Made by a program: the position numbers and the translations under genes. A stretch of DNA of 64,000 bases from Aureimonas glaciei (GTDB taxonomy: Bacteria > Pseudomonadota > Alphaproteobacteria > Rhizobiales > Rhizobiaceae), in contig NZ_BMJJ01000002.1 in assembly GCF_014643375.1 (NCBI RefSeq), positions 248,345 to 312,344 on the forward strand, in the 5' to 3' direction. Each line of letters begins with the position of its first letter. Within the stretch, counting starts at the first letter, position 1. Below are positions 1-9,953 of the stretch, one piece after another. The notes beneath the pieces are model-generated. The model searched no databases. It saw only the letters and a program-made list of their open reading frames with translations, and was not told the DNA's origin.

Positions 1-1366
<1,366 letters not shown>

Positions 1367-1570
1367 GGGCACTCTCCGGTCGGTCGTGGCGGACGATGGG
1401 AGGCGCCGTCTAGCACGCCTTTCGTCCAAAAGCGACCGAGCGGTACAGATTGCCGGCGCGGCGTTTAGGTCGGGCGCCGCGGCGGTTCTGCAAGGGGGCA
1501 TCGTCGACCAGGGCGGCCGCGCGCGAAATTGCGGGTGACGGCACTAGCGAAGCACCGGCAAGGAGCCTAT

Positions 1571-1785
1571 GTCTGCCGACGGCGAGCTGTGCGGTCCGAC
1601 AGGGGTAACATTTCCCCGGGGCCTTACGCATCCCCTAGGGAGCTGTCCCTGTTCCGGCCCGTGGGCTGGAATATATGGCGCCCACCTACATTGTAGGTTC
1701 CCGGGATCGATCATCTCATCGGCCGAGGCGGCTCGCCAACTTTCCTATGATCGTCGAACGACCTATGAGGGACCATCCGGCAGAA
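1571..1785 (+). ncRNA. ssrS: Candidate 6S RNA (ssrS) or structured leader upstream of ygfA
   Basis: This noncoding stretch lies directly before the 5-formyltetrahydrofolate cyclo-ligase gene, the place where 6S RNA is found in most proteobacteria. It can close into a long hairpin: TCTGCCG (1572-1578) pairs with CGGCAGA (1778-1784), and GGTCC (1593-1597) with GGACC (1770-1774). An inner arm GACAGGG (1598-1604) can pair with CCCTGTT (1647-1653), leaving a large internal bubble containing CCCCGGGGCCTTACGCA. 6S RNA binds the housekeeping RNA polymerase holoenzyme through such a bubble. The length is somewhat above the usual 160-190 nt and the ends are my estimate, so this remains a positional and structural inference. 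Confidence 0.42.
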
Positions 1786-1801
1786 GCCGCGGAGGGCCAC
1801 C

Positions 1802-2377
1802 ATGCACCAGGAAATGTCTCTGAAGGCGCAGCTGCGGGCCGAAGCGCTCGCGCGGCGCGATGCGTTGGGCGAGGAGATCAGGATCGAGGCCTCGCTGGCG
1901 ATCGCCGACAGGGTGGCCGCCCGTCTGACCCTGGAGCCCGGCACGATCGTCTCCGGCTTCCTACCGATCCGTTCGGAGGTCGATCCGCGCCCGCTGATGA
2001 TGGCGCTTGCCGATCGCGGTGCCCGTCTCTGCGTGCCCGCGATCGTCGAAGGGAGGCTGGAATTCCGGCATCTGGTGCGGGGGGCGCCGCTGGAAAGCCA
2101 GGGTTTCGGCACCTACGCGCCGGGCGCCGACGCGGCGGTCCTCGATCCCTCGGTGATGCTGGTGCCCATGGCCGCCTTCGACGCGCGCTGCCATCGCATC
2201 GGCTACGGCCGCGGTTATTACGACCGCGCCATCACGGCGCTGCGCGGCAAGGGCCTTTCCCCCTTGCTGGCGGGGCTGGCCTTCGCCGTGCAGGAGATCG
2301 AAGAAGTGCCGGCCGAGACCCACGATGTGGGCCTCGACTTCATTGCCACGGAGGCGGCTCTCAAAGAGCCGACATGA
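1802..2377 (+). CDS. ygfA: 5-formyltetrahydrofolate cyclo-ligase
   Basis: A 191-residue cytosolic enzyme that converts 5-formyl-THF to 5,10-methenyl-THF with ATP, recycling a dead-end folate that inhibits glycine and serine metabolism. The family signature GYGRGYYDRA lies at about residues 134-143, and the substrate-site region VPAIVEGRLEF is at about 78-88. Length matches the family. The ATG at 1802 follows GGAGGGCCACC; a second in-frame ATG at 1814 is possible. In a methylotroph this enzyme would also feed the C1-folate pool. The last 17 bp overlap the convergent CAP-protein gene. Confidence 0.92.
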   Translation: MHQEMSLKAQLRAEALARRDALGEEIRIEASLAIADRVAARLTLEPGTIVSGFLPIRSEVDPRPLMMALADRGARLCVPAIVEGRLEFRHLVRGAPLESQGFGTYAPGADAAVLDPSVMLVPMAAFDARCHRIGYGRGYYDRAITALRGKGLSPLLAGLAFAVQEIEEVPAETHDVGLDFIATEAALKEPT

Positions 2378-2894
2378 AGCCGCCCGGCGACGCCGAGAAC
2401 ACTTCCGTCCAGTAGATCTTGCCGCCGGCCTGCGCGCCGGCAAAACCGATGCTGGTGAGGTTGCTGCGCAGGATGTTCTGGCGATGGACGGGCGACCTCA
2501 TCCACCGGTCCATCGCCCCGGAAAAGCTGCTCTGGCCGGCGCCGACATTCTCGGCGATCGCCGAATACGTCACGCCGCTGCCGCGCACCCGGCTCGAAAG
2601 GGAGCCGGCCACGGAGTGGCCGAGCCGATCCTGGTCGGCCATCGCGTCGGACTGGGTCGAGGCGACCTGCATCAGGCGCTCATCGATCTGTACCGGTCCC
2701 ACGCCGTTCTCGGCGCGGAAGTCGTTGACCAGGCGCAGGGCGGCGTTCTGGTTGAAGCCGACGGAGTCGGCCGCGATGCTGGGGCTGAGCCCGGCGCCGA
2801 GAACGAGACCCACGAGGGCCAGGGCCGGGATGAACTGGCGGCTGGTCTTGGACATGGCGGTGCTGTTCGCACCGAAGAGCTTCGGAAACGTCAT
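2361..2894 (-). CDS. Secreted CAP-domain (SCP/PR1-like) protein 1
   Basis: A 177-residue exported protein with an N-terminal hydrophobic signal (ALALVGLVLGAGLSPSIAA, about residues 24-42) followed by one CAP domain. Recognisable CAP elements are RLVNDFRAENG, a histidine in GHSVAG, the AENVGAG signature and the HRQNIL segment. Bacterial CAP proteins are small periplasmic or extracellular proteins of mostly unknown role; some act as putative calcium-dependent proteases or lipid binders. The ATG at 2894 is preceded by AGGATCATTCAC. A paralogue follows upstream on the same strand (3336-3848), separated by an AT-rich gap, so each probably has its own promoter. It overlaps ygfA tail to tail by 17 bp. 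Confidence 0.85.
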   Translation of the reverse strand: MTFPKLFGANSTAMSKTSRQFIPALALVGLVLGAGLSPSIAADSVGFNQNAALRLVNDFRAENGVGPVQIDERLMQVASTQSDAMADQDRLGHSVAGSLSSRVRGSGVTYSAIAENVGAGQSSFSGAMDRWMRSPVHRQNILRSNLTSIGFAGAQAGGKIYWTEVFSASPGGFMSAL

Positions 2895-3335
2895 GTGAAT
2901 GATCCTAAAAAATAAATGAGCAGTGAGACCTGATCTGCGGCGTGCCGCACCCGGATCCCATCAGAGAAATGGCGAGAGAGGAGAGCCTCTCGATACTCGT
3001 TTGATAGCCAATAATTGTCTATCAAATCAAAATTTACTAGGGCGATTTAAATATAATTGACATTTATATTTTCGCCGAATGCCCTGCAAGAGGGCGGAAC
3101 CAATCAAGTAGCTAAAATAAACAACTTTAAGTACATCCATCGATTCCGGGCGAAAGAAGAATAATACTGTTTCTTTTCAATGGGAGTCGGACATTCGGCG
3201 CCCAGAATGGCAAGCCAGCAACGCTCCAAAATCTCTCTATCGAGAAGAGCGGACAACCGGCGGGATGACCGTGTTTTGGGGATAGCAAGTCTTACGAACG
3301 ACTTCAGCGGCCGGAAGAAGGGCGACGCAGAGCCG
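2895..3335. other. AT-rich intergenic stretch with an inverted repeat
   Basis: About 440 bp between the two CAP genes with clearly lower GC than its surroundings, especially 3000-3075. An inverted repeat TTGATAG (3001-3007) / CTATCAA (3019-3025) with an 11-nt spacer sits in the AT-rich core, and a TTGACA hexamer lies at 3057-3062 without a convincing -10 partner. No open frame here has a ribosome binding site plus a protein-like sequence. It most likely holds the promoter and an operator for CAP gene 1. Confidence 0.5.
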
Positions 3336-3848
3336 CTATTTCGGCGCCGCGAAGGTTTGCGTCCAGTAGTTTCGGCCGATCGCGGCATCCCGGGCGCCGC
3401 CCAGGCCGATTTCGGTGACGCTTCGATTGAGAAGATTCGCCCGGTGCCCGGGCGAGCGCACCCAGCCGGCCATGGCGGCGGCATAGTCGGGATAGCTGCG
3501 GCCGATGTTCTCGGAGGTCGTCGACCAGGCGTAGCCGGCTTGGCGCATCCGCGCGGGCAGGGCGCCGGCGACGTTGTGATCCATCCGGTCGCGGGCGGCC
3601 ATCGCGACCGACTGCGCCTCCGCCACTTGCGTCAGGCGCGCATTGAGCGCCAGCGGCTGCAATCCGTGCTCGGAGCGGAAGGCATTGACGGAGGCGAGCG
3701 CCTCTTGCCTGTCGAAAGCGAGCGTCGAGGCCGTACCCTGCGGGCCGCCCGTCGCACAGGCGCCGAGCCCGGCCAGGCAGAGGGCCAGTGCCAGGGGGCG
3801 GGCCCTGCTTGAGATCCGGGACGCGCTGGAAAATGGCCGAAACTGCAT
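3336..3848 (-). CDS. CAP-domain (SCP/PR1-like) lipoprotein 2
   Basis: A 170-residue paralogue of the CAP protein at 2361-2894. The N-terminus carries a lipoprotein signal: a basic start, the hydrophobic run PLALALCLAGLGAC and a lipobox LGAC whose cysteine would be acylated. The CAP domain shows ASVNAFRSEHGL, DHNVAGALP, TSENIGRSYPDYAA and HRANLLNRSVTEIG. The ATG at 3848 is chosen because AAGGA lies 8 nt upstream; an in-frame start at 3869 lacks a good site. The two CAP genes are about as diverged as old paralogues, one soluble and one lipid-anchored. Function is unknown. Confidence 0.83.
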   Translation of the reverse strand: MQFRPFSSASRISSRARPLALALCLAGLGACATGGPQGTASTLAFDRQEALASVNAFRSEHGLQPLALNARLTQVAEAQSVAMAARDRMDHNVAGALPARMRQAGYAWSTTSENIGRSYPDYAAAMAGWVRSPGHRANLLNRSVTEIGLGGARDAAIGRNYWTQTFAAPK

Positions 3849-3956
3849 GTCGTTGTCCTTGTTGTACACGATCCCCCGCCGACGCCGGCGATGCCTCTCG
3901 CGAAATCCCCGCCATCCGCGCTATGTCGGGTCAAGCTAACCCTCGAAAGCATCGAC

Positions 3957-4577
3957 ATGATCGACCTCTACACCTGGACGACCCCGAACGGCGAAAAGCC
4001 CATCATCATGCTGGAGGAGGTCGGGCTTCCCTACACGCTGCATCTTGTCGACATCGGGGCGGGTGCTCAGAAGCAGCCGGATTTTCTGGCCATCAACCCG
4101 AACGGCCGCATTCCTGCGATCCTTGACGCCGGTCAGCGCGTCTTCGAGTCCGGCGCCATTCTCGTCCATCTGGCGGAGAAGACCGGCAAGCTTCTGCCGG
4201 CCAGCGGTGCCGACCGCGCCGAGACTTTTGCCTGGACGTTCTTCCAGACCGGCGGGACCGGGCCAATGATTGGCCAGTGGCATCACTTCAAGAGCGCCGC
4301 ACCGGAAAAGATTCCCTATGCCATCGATCGCTACCGGGACGAATCGCGCCGCCTGCTCGGCGTGCTCGACAAGCACCTGACGGGACGCGATTTCCTCGCC
4401 GGCACCTATTCGATCGCCGACGTCATCAATTTTTCCTGGGCCAAGGCCGGCCTGGACGAGCTCGGCGCCGCCGGCGATTTTCCCGCGCTTGCCGCCTGGG
4501 TCGCGCGGATCGGCGCCCGTCCGCAAGTGATCGCGGCGCTGGAAAAGCTCGCGGCCGCCAAGAAGGCGCTGGGCTGA
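3957..4577 (+). CDS. Glutathione S-transferase family protein (YfcG/Ure2p-like)
   Basis: A 206-residue cytosolic thioredoxin-fold enzyme. The N-terminal domain opens with MIDLYTWTTPNGEKP, where TTPNG is the thiol-binding loop of the nu-class/Ure2p-like group, which mainly acts as disulfide-bond reductases. FLAINPNGRIPAI carries the cis-proline, and FESGAIL the glutathione-contacting ES pair. The C-terminal helical domain runs from about residue 88. The ATG at 3957 gives the normal family length; an upstream in-frame start at 3891 would add 22 unrelated residues. The stop shares one base with the following ymdB start, so the pair is coupled. Confidence 0.88.
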   Translation: MIDLYTWTTPNGEKPIIMLEEVGLPYTLHLVDIGAGAQKQPDFLAINPNGRIPAILDAGQRVFESGAILVHLAEKTGKLLPASGADRAETFAWTFFQTGGTGPMIGQWHHFKSAAPEKIPYAIDRYRDESRRLLGVLDKHLTGRDFLAGTYSIADVINFSWAKAGLDELGAAGDFPALAAWVARIGARPQVIAALEKLAAAKKALG

Positions 4578-5401
4578 TGCGCTTCCTGTTTCTCGGCGAC
4601 ATGGTGGGCCGCTCCGGCCGCACCGCGGTGTTCAAGCAATTGCCCGGCCTGATCGCGGATCTGAAGCTCGATTTCGTCGTGGTCAACGGCGAGAACGCTG
4701 CCGGCGGCTTCGGCGTCACCGAGGAGATCCTGGAGGAGACGCTGCGTGCCGGCGCCGACGTGATGACCACCGGCAACCATGTCTGGGACCAGCGCGAGGC
4801 GCTGGAGTTTTCCACCCGCCATGACCGCTTCCTCAGGCCCGCCAACTATCCCAAGGGCGCGCCCGGCAACGGCTCCGGCCTGTTCGAGGCGCGCAACGGC
4901 GCGCGCGTTCTCGTCGCCAATGTCATGGGCACGGTGTTCATGAATCCCAGCCTCGACGATCCTTTCCGCTGCGCCGGCGATATCGTCGCGGCCTGTCCGC
5001 TGGGCGAACAGGCCGATGCGGTGATCTTCGACTTCCACGCCGAGGCGACCAGCGAGAAGCAGTGTTTCGGGCATTTTCTCGACGGGCGCGCGAGCTTGGT
5101 CGTCGGCACTCATACGCATGTGCCGACCGCCGATCACCAGATCCTGCCGGGCGGCACGGCCTACCAGTCGGATGCCGGCATGTGCGGCGACTACGATTCC
5201 TCGCTCGGCATGGAGAAGGAGGAGCCGCTGAACCGGTTTCTCACCAAGATCGCCACGGGCCGCTTCGACGCGGCGCAGGGCCCGGCGACCATCGCCGGCC
5301 TCGGCGTCGAGATCTCCGATCGCACGGGCCTCGCCGAAAAAGTCGCGCCCCTGCGCATCGGCCCGCGGCTCGAGGAAACCATTCCGGCGTTCTGGCGCTG
5401 A
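4577..5401 (+). CDS. ymdB: YmdB-family metallophosphoesterase (TIGR00282)
   Basis: A 274-residue cytosolic phosphodiesterase. Metal-binding motifs of the calcineurin-like fold are in place: GDMVG (7-11), NGEN (37-40), GNHVWD (66-71) and GTHTHVPTADH in the C-terminal half. Characterised family members hydrolyse 2',3'-cyclic nucleotides and influence biofilm and stress responses; in Hyphomicrobiales the gene often sits near ygfA, as here. The ATG at 4577 overlaps the GST stop by one base. Confidence 0.92.
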   Translation: MRFLFLGDMVGRSGRTAVFKQLPGLIADLKLDFVVVNGENAAGGFGVTEEILEETLRAGADVMTTGNHVWDQREALEFSTRHDRFLRPANYPKGAPGNGSGLFEARNGARVLVANVMGTVFMNPSLDDPFRCAGDIVAACPLGEQADAVIFDFHAEATSEKQCFGHFLDGRASLVVGTHTHVPTADHQILPGGTAYQSDAGMCGDYDSSLGMEKEEPLNRFLTKIATGRFDAAQGPATIAGLGVEISDRTGLAEKVAPLRIGPRLEETIPAFWR

Positions 5402-5620
5402 ATTGCGGCCTGCCGCACATTGCGCTTTGGCAATCTATAGCCATCTGTCGATAGCCGTCGGCATGGACGTCGCGGCGACGGGGCGTCACCAGAGCGTTAT
5501 CCACCGGCAGCCGTCGCGCTTCCGGTAGACAACTCCCTCCCGAGCGCCCCGCTCCCACGCGGCGCTCAGCTGCCAAACAGGAACGTCGGGATCGGTGGAT
5601 CCGGCGCGAAGGAGGAAGTT

Positions 5621-6676
5621 TTGGACCAAACAATTTCGAGTGCGGCCGCAGAGACCGCACTGACGGGCATCGCCCCCGATGCGGTGCCGACCTGGGTCTG
5701 GCTGGCGACGATCGGCGCCATCGGCGCGCTGTTCGTGTTCGACTTCCTCACCCATGTGCGCAAGCCGCACGAGCCGTCGTTCAAGGAAGCGTCCCTCTGG
5801 TCGACCTTCTATGTCACGATCGCGCTGCTCTTCGGTTGGGGCGTCTGGGTCTATTGGGATCGCCAGCACGGCATCGAGTATTTCGCCGGCTTCATTACCG
5901 AGAAGTCGCTGTCGGTCGACAATCTCTTCGTCTTCGTCATCATCATGAAGAGTTTTGCCGTGCCCGCCGCCTTCCAGCAGAAGGCGCTTTTGATCGGCAT
6001 CGTGATCGCGCTGGTCATGCGCGGCATCTTCATCGCGCTCGGCGCGGCGGCGATCGAGCAGTTTTCCTGGGTGTTCTACATCTTCGGTATCTTCCTCATC
6101 TGGACGGCCTGGAAGCTGGCGTCCGAGAGCCTGAAGCACGGCGCGAAGTCGACGGACGAGGAATACGAGCCGAACGCGATCGTCAAATACGTCCAGCGCC
6201 ATCTGCCGACGGTTCCCGACTACCGGGGCAATGCACTGACGGTCATCGAAAACGGCAAGCGCTTCTTCACGCCGATGTTCATCGTCATCGTCGCGCTGGG
6301 CATGACGGATCTCTTGTTCGCGCTGGATTCCATCCCTGCGATCTACGGCCTCACCGACGCGCCCTACATCGTCTTCACGGCGAACGCCTTCGCGCTGCTC
6401 GGCCTGTTGCAGCTCTACTTCCTGCTGGGCGGCCTGCTCGACAGGCTCGTCTATCTCGGCATCGGCCTGTCGCTGATCCTCGCCTTCATCGGCATCAAGC
6501 TGATCATCCATGCGATGGAGGCGAACACGCTGCCTTTCCTCAACGGGGGAGAGGGCATCGAAGGCCTGCCGCACATCGAGACGAGCTTCTCTTTGTCCGT
6601 CATCGTCGGCATCTTGGTCGTGACGACGGTCGCAAGCCTCTTGAAGAGCCGTTCGGACGCCCGCAAGGGGCTCTGA
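5621..6676 (+). CDS. TerC/Alx-family integral membrane protein
   Basis: A 351-residue inner-membrane protein with about eight to nine hydrophobic segments. The family's intramembrane acidic motifs are present: KSLSVDNLFVF and TDLLFALDSIPAI. TerC/Alx/YceF proteins have been tied to manganese export and loading of exoenzymes with metal. The start is a TTG at 5621, supported by a strong AGGAGG four bases upstream; no ATG gives a better fit. The 219-bp gap before it was examined for a yybP-ykoY manganese riboswitch, which commonly precedes such genes, but no convincing match is visible. A hairpin terminator follows at 6701. Confidence 0.88.
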   Translation: MDQTISSAAAETALTGIAPDAVPTWVWLATIGAIGALFVFDFLTHVRKPHEPSFKEASLWSTFYVTIALLFGWGVWVYWDRQHGIEYFAGFITEKSLSVDNLFVFVIIMKSFAVPAAFQQKALLIGIVIALVMRGIFIALGAAAIEQFSWVFYIFGIFLIWTAWKLASESLKHGAKSTDEEYEPNAIVKYVQRHLPTVPDYRGNALTVIENGKRFFTPMFIVIVALGMTDLLFALDSIPAIYGLTDAPYIVFTANAFALLGLLQLYFLLGGLLDRLVYLGIGLSLILAFIGIKLIIHAMEANTLPFLNGGEGIEGLPHIETSFSLSVIVGILVVTTVASLLKSRSDARKGL

Positions 6677-6700
6677 CGTCCGCCAACGTTTCAAGAAGGG

Positions 6701-6730
6701 AAGAGCCGGCGCAAGCCGGCTCTTCTCGTT
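6701..6730. terminator. Bidirectional hairpin terminator
   Basis: A 10-bp perfect stem AAGAGCCGGC (6701-6710) / GCCGGCTCTT (6715-6724) with a GCAA loop, followed by CTCGTTT. It lies between the convergent terC-like and MBL-fold genes. Confidence 0.8.
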
Positions 6731-6747
6731 TCAAGGGATGTCTGGCC

Positions 6748-7557
6748 TCAGACGCCGTCGAGGACGACGATCGTCGGTCGCTCGGGAAGGCTGCGCATTG
6801 AAACGATGAGGCTGCGCTCGGCTCGTCGCTCCACCGCAAAGTCCGGCAGGCGCTGAAGGAAGCGCTCGATCGGGCCGGCGAAGCGGTGCATGGGCAGCAC
6901 GATGCGGGACTGCAACCTGGCGACCGTCTCCGCCATGCCTTCCTGGCTGAGCGTCCAGGATCCGTCGACCGGCACCATGACGACGTCCAGGCGGCCAAGC
7001 TCAGCGAAATCCTCGTTCGTCAGCAGATGATGCAGATGGCCGAGATGGCCGATGCACAGGCCGGCGATCTCGAAAACGAAGATGGAATTGCCGTCGGCAA
7101 TGTCGCCGCCATAGCCCCGCGTATCGGTCGGCACGTTGCGGATATAGGTGTCGTCCACCGTCACCTGGTGGCGGGCCGGTCCACCGTCAGGGTTCCAGCC
7201 CCGCAGCACCGTCTCGATGCCGGGATCGGGGACGTTCGTGTAGTGGGTCGAGTGGGCGTTGTTCATGGTCACGACGCGCGGCACCAGCGGTCCGGCATAG
7301 CCGGAATAGTCCGTGGCGATCGTCACCCCGGCCGGGCTTTCGATGACATAGGTCGAATGATGGGCGTAGGTGATCTTGACCTCCTCGCGGCCGAGCGCCG
7401 CCAGGAGGGCAGGGGCCTGACCCGAAAAGGAAGCGTGCTGTGCCTTCGGAATGCCCTCGGCGATGGCGTGGCAGGTGCTTGGAGCGTTCTGCGCGTGTGC
7501 CGGCAAGGCAAGGCAGGCGGTCATGAAGGCGGCGGCGGCGATGCGACGAGCGGTCAT
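6748..7557 (-). CDS. Exported MBL-fold metallo-hydrolase (UlaG-like, COG2220)
   Basis: A 269-residue protein with a cleavable signal (hydrophobic core AAAAFMTACLALPAHA, cleavage near residue 22). The mature part resembles periplasmic members of COG2220: KITYAHHSTYVIESP and TIATDYSGY at the first strand, NNAHSTHYTN, and a histidine-rich GHLGHLHHLLTNE near residue 170. The canonical HxHxDH is not present in textbook form; the family uses the shifted HSTH and GHLGH histidines. The reaction is unknown. It is transcribed toward terC and ends against the shared terminator. Confidence 0.75.
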   Translation of the reverse strand: MTARRIAAAAFMTACLALPAHAQNAPSTCHAIAEGIPKAQHASFSGQAPALLAALGREEVKITYAHHSTYVIESPAGVTIATDYSGYAGPLVPRVVTMNNAHSTHYTNVPDPGIETVLRGWNPDGGPARHQVTVDDTYIRNVPTDTRGYGGDIADGNSIFVFEIAGLCIGHLGHLHHLLTNEDFAELGRLDVVMVPVDGSWTLSQEGMAETVARLQSRIVLPMHRFAGPIERFLQRLPDFAVERRAERSLIVSMRSLPERPTIVVLDGV

Positions 7558-7746
7558 GGGCGGCTCCCGGCGGACGACGATGCGTCATCCTAAGCACACG
7601 ATCGCGGCGTGCGAGGATCATAATCACGTCATTCCCGAAGCCGCGTTTTCGCGCTGCATCACGCGCATTCCAGAAGCGTTCTGGACCTTTGGGGCGCGAT
7701 TTTTTATATGTGCGCCATCGCGCGACAATTCGAAGACAGGTGCCCC

Positions 7747-8496
7747 ATGGCAGGCCATTCACAGTTCAAGAACATCATGCACCGCAAGGGGCGGCAGGAC
7801 GGCATCAAGTCCAAGCTGTTTTCCAAGCTCGCGCGCGAGATCGTCGTCGCCGCCAAGGCGGGCCTTCCCGATCCCGACATGAACTCGCGCCTGCGCCTGG
7901 CGGTGAACAATGCCAAGGCGCAGTCCATGCCCAAGGATAACATCGAACGGGCGATCAAGAAGGGCTCGGGCGCCGACGCCGAGAACTACGACGAGGTCCG
8001 CTATGAGGGCTTTGGGCCCGGCGGCGTCGCCGTCATCGTCGAGGCGCTGACCGACAACCGCAACCGCACCGCCTCGAACGTGCGTTCCTACTTCACCAAG
8101 TCCGGCGGCGCCCTCGGCGCGACCGGCTCGGTCTCCTTCATGTTCGACAAGGTCGGCGAGATCGTCTTCGCGCCGAAGGCCGGCTCGGCCGACAAGGTCA
8201 TGGAAGCGGCGATCGAGGCGGGTGCCGACGACGTCGTCTCCGACGAGGACGGCCACACCATCACGACGACGTTCGAGAGCCTGAACGAGGTCTCGGGTGC
8301 GCTCGAAGCGGCGCTGGGCCCCAGCGAAAGCGTCAAGATCATCTGGCGGCCGCAGAACGGCGTGCCGGTGGACGAGGAGAAGGCCGAGAGCGTCATGCGC
8401 CTCATCGCCAATCTCGAGGACGACGACGACGTGCAGAGCGTCTACGCCAACTTCGAGGTGGACGACGCCGTCATGGCGAAGCTGTCGGCAGCCTAA
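7747..8496 (+). CDS. yebC: YebC/PmpR-family translation/transcription factor
   Basis: A 249-residue cytosolic protein with the family hallmark N-terminus [17 protein letters not shown] and [15 protein letters not shown] in the middle. YebC-type proteins were long annotated as DNA-binding regulators; recent work on family members supports a role in relieving ribosome stalling at proline-rich stretches. The ATG at 7747 is chosen because the conserved region starts at residue 2. It is encoded alone but shortly upstream of ruvC, the usual yebC-ruvCAB neighbourhood, here separated by an opposing Uma2 gene. Confidence 0.93.
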   Translation: MAGHSQFKNIMHRKGRQDGIKSKLFSKLAREIVVAAKAGLPDPDMNSRLRLAVNNAKAQSMPKDNIERAIKKGSGADAENYDEVRYEGFGPGGVAVIVEALTDNRNRTASNVRSYFTKSGGALGATGSVSFMFDKVGEIVFAPKAGSADKVMEAAIEAGADDVVSDEDGHTITTTFESLNEVSGALEAALGPSESVKIIWRPQNGVPVDEEKAESVMRLIANLEDDDDVQSVYANFEVDDAVMAKLSAA

Positions 8497-8545
8497 GGCT
8501 CTCGCTGCCGGGGCAATCAGCCCCGCCTGGGCGGTGTGCGGCGGG

Positions 8546-9130
8546 TCAACCGGCGGACGGCAGTCCGGCATCCTCGTAGATGTCCGCGAGCGTCAGCGCC
8601 GCACCGATCTCCGGCAGCGCGATGCTCGCGCCGGCGTCTTCCACTACCAGAGACGACCACAGACCCTGGGCGCCGCGCCGCCAGACGATGACGCGCGGCG
8701 CCTCGCTGTCGACGAGCAGCACCACGGCAACGGCGGCATGCGCCTTGTATTCCTCGATCTTCTGGAAGCGATCGAACCTCGTCGTCGAGGGCGACAGCAC
8801 CTCTATGAGGACCCTCGGCTCGGTCACTTCCATTGAGCGGTCCGGCGCCGAGCGGCAGTCGATCAGGATGTCGGGACGCCGCACATTGCCGTTCGGGTTG
8901 CGGATGGCGATGTCGTCGGTGTGCGGCCGGCAGGACCGCCCCCGCAACTGGTTGCCCAGAGACAGGAGGATGTTCACGGTGATCGTGTCGTGCCGGCGCG
9001 AGGCTCCGGTCATCGCCTTGGGCGTCAGCACGGGCACGCCATCGACCAGTTCGTAGTTCCTGTCCTGTTCGACCTGCCAGACGAAGAACTCGTCGGCGGT
9101 CATTCGCGGCAGCGTCGTCGCCTCGCTCAT
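8546..9130 (-). CDS. Uma2-family (DUF820) restriction-like endonuclease
   Basis: A 194-residue protein of the PD-(D/E)XK superfamily. It shows the Uma2 pattern: MTADEFFVW near the start, YELVDG, then NVRRPDILID and EPRVLIEVLSPST with the acidic catalytic positions, followed by FDRFQKIEEYKA. Uma2 proteins are very common in some bacteria and their function is unsettled. The ATG at 9130 follows GGAGCTGGGG; an in-frame start at 9160 is also open. It opposes the yebC-ruvC direction and therefore interrupts an otherwise conserved gene order. Confidence 0.82.
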   Translation of the reverse strand: MSEATTLPRMTADEFFVWQVEQDRNYELVDGVPVLTPKAMTGASRRHDTITVNILLSLGNQLRGRSCRPHTDDIAIRNPNGNVRRPDILIDCRSAPDRSMEVTEPRVLIEVLSPSTTRFDRFQKIEEYKAHAAVAVVLLVDSEAPRVIVWRRGAQGLWSSLVVEDAGASIALPEIGAALTLADIYEDAGLPSAG

Positions 9131-9292
9131 CCCCAGCTCCACGGCTCGATCTCGAGGCAATCTAGCAAATGCGGCGACGAAGACAAAAGAGGTCAGTTGC
9201 CTGTTCCTTTTGGAATCGTATCCGTCTCATCCGGCGGCAAAGCACCCCGGACGCGACCATCGCTGACAGCCCGACGTACTGGTTGGCATTAT

Positions 9293-9306
9293 GTTCCAAT
9301 TCGTTC
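9293..9306 (+). promoter_or_regulatory. Imperfect LexA-like direct repeat upstream of ruvC
   Basis: GTTC (9293-9296) and GTTC (9303-9306) form a direct repeat 54 bp upstream of ruvC. The alphaproteobacterial LexA box is GTTC-N7-GTTC; here the spacer is only six bases, so this is a near match that may not bind LexA. Listed because ruv genes are frequent SOS targets. Confidence 0.25.
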
Positions 9307-9359
9307 ACTCTCTGTCCCTAAGCTCTCGACTGATTCGATGAGAAGCGGGGGTTAACAAA

Positions 9360-9878
9360 GTGTTGCAGCGACCGACGATTCGTATCCTGGGCATCGACCC
9401 CGGCCTGCGCCGCACCGGCTGGGGCGTGGTTGAGAGCATCGGCAATTCGCTGAGTTTTGTCGCGGCCGGCACCGTGACCTCCGACGCCACCTTCGACCTC
9501 GCCACGCGCCTGCGCCAACTCTACGACGGGCTGCAGGGGGTGATGGCGACCTACAGGCCGGACGAGGCGGCAGTCGAGCAGACCTTCGTTAACAAGGACG
9601 CGGTCGCGACGCTGAAGCTCGGCCAGGCCCGCGGCATCGCCATGGTGGTTCCCGCGATTGCTGGCCTGCCGGTCGCGGAATATGCGCCCAACGCGGTGAA
9701 GAAGGCGGTGATCGGCGTCGGTCACGGCGACAAGAAGCAGATCCACATGATGGTGAAGGTGCTGATGCCGCGCGCGACCTTCGACACGGAGGACGCCGCC
9801 GATGCGCTGGCCATCGCCATCTGCCACACCCATCACCGCCAGTCCGCGGCCGCCCGGGCGGCCTTCGAGGCTCGCTGA
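9360..9878 (+). CDS. ruvC: Crossover junction endodeoxyribonuclease RuvC
   Basis: A 172-residue Holliday-junction resolvase, the normal RuvC length. The four acidic catalytic residues are recognisable: D13 in LGIDPG, E73 in AVEQTF, and D145/D148 in [10 protein letters not shown]. It cuts four-way junctions in complex with RuvAB. The start is a GTG at 9360 (a TTG follows at codon 2). Instead of being followed directly by ruvA, it is followed after 75 bp by an antitoxin-toxin pair. Confidence 0.95.
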   Translation: MLQRPTIRILGIDPGLRRTGWGVVESIGNSLSFVAAGTVTSDATFDLATRLRQLYDGLQGVMATYRPDEAAVEQTFVNKDAVATLKLGQARGIAMVVPAIAGLPVAEYAPNAVKKAVIGVGHGDKKQIHMMVKVLMPRATFDTEDAADALAIAICHTHHRQSAAARAAFEAR

Positions 9879-9909
9879 TGTTCTTGACTTGTTCTTGCCG
9901 CGCGCGTAG

Positions 9910-9930
9910 GTAATACCGGTGAGGTATTAC
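9910..9930. promoter_or_regulatory. Perfect palindrome, likely VapB1 operator
   Basis: GTAATACC (9910-9917) and GGTATTAC (9923-9930) form an exact 8-bp inverted repeat around a 5-nt centre, ending 23 bp before the antitoxin ATG. Type II antitoxins of the AbrB class repress their own promoter through such palindromes. The placement between ruvC and the TA pair suggests an internal promoter. Confidence 0.65.
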
Positions 9931-9953
9931 TTTTCAGGGCGGGCACGACGTCG

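Noticed and set aside
3104-3484. Leftward 126-codon frame overlapping CAP gene 2
   Set aside because: It runs out of frame through a clear CAP domain and has no protein-like features.
5405-5620. yybP-ykoY manganese riboswitch before the TerC gene
   Set aside because: The family association was considered, but the conserved riboswitch core could not be found.
9293-9306. LexA (SOS) box at ruvC
   Set aside because: The two GTTC half-sites are spaced by six bases; the alphaproteobacterial LexA site needs seven. Kept only as a low-confidence feature.
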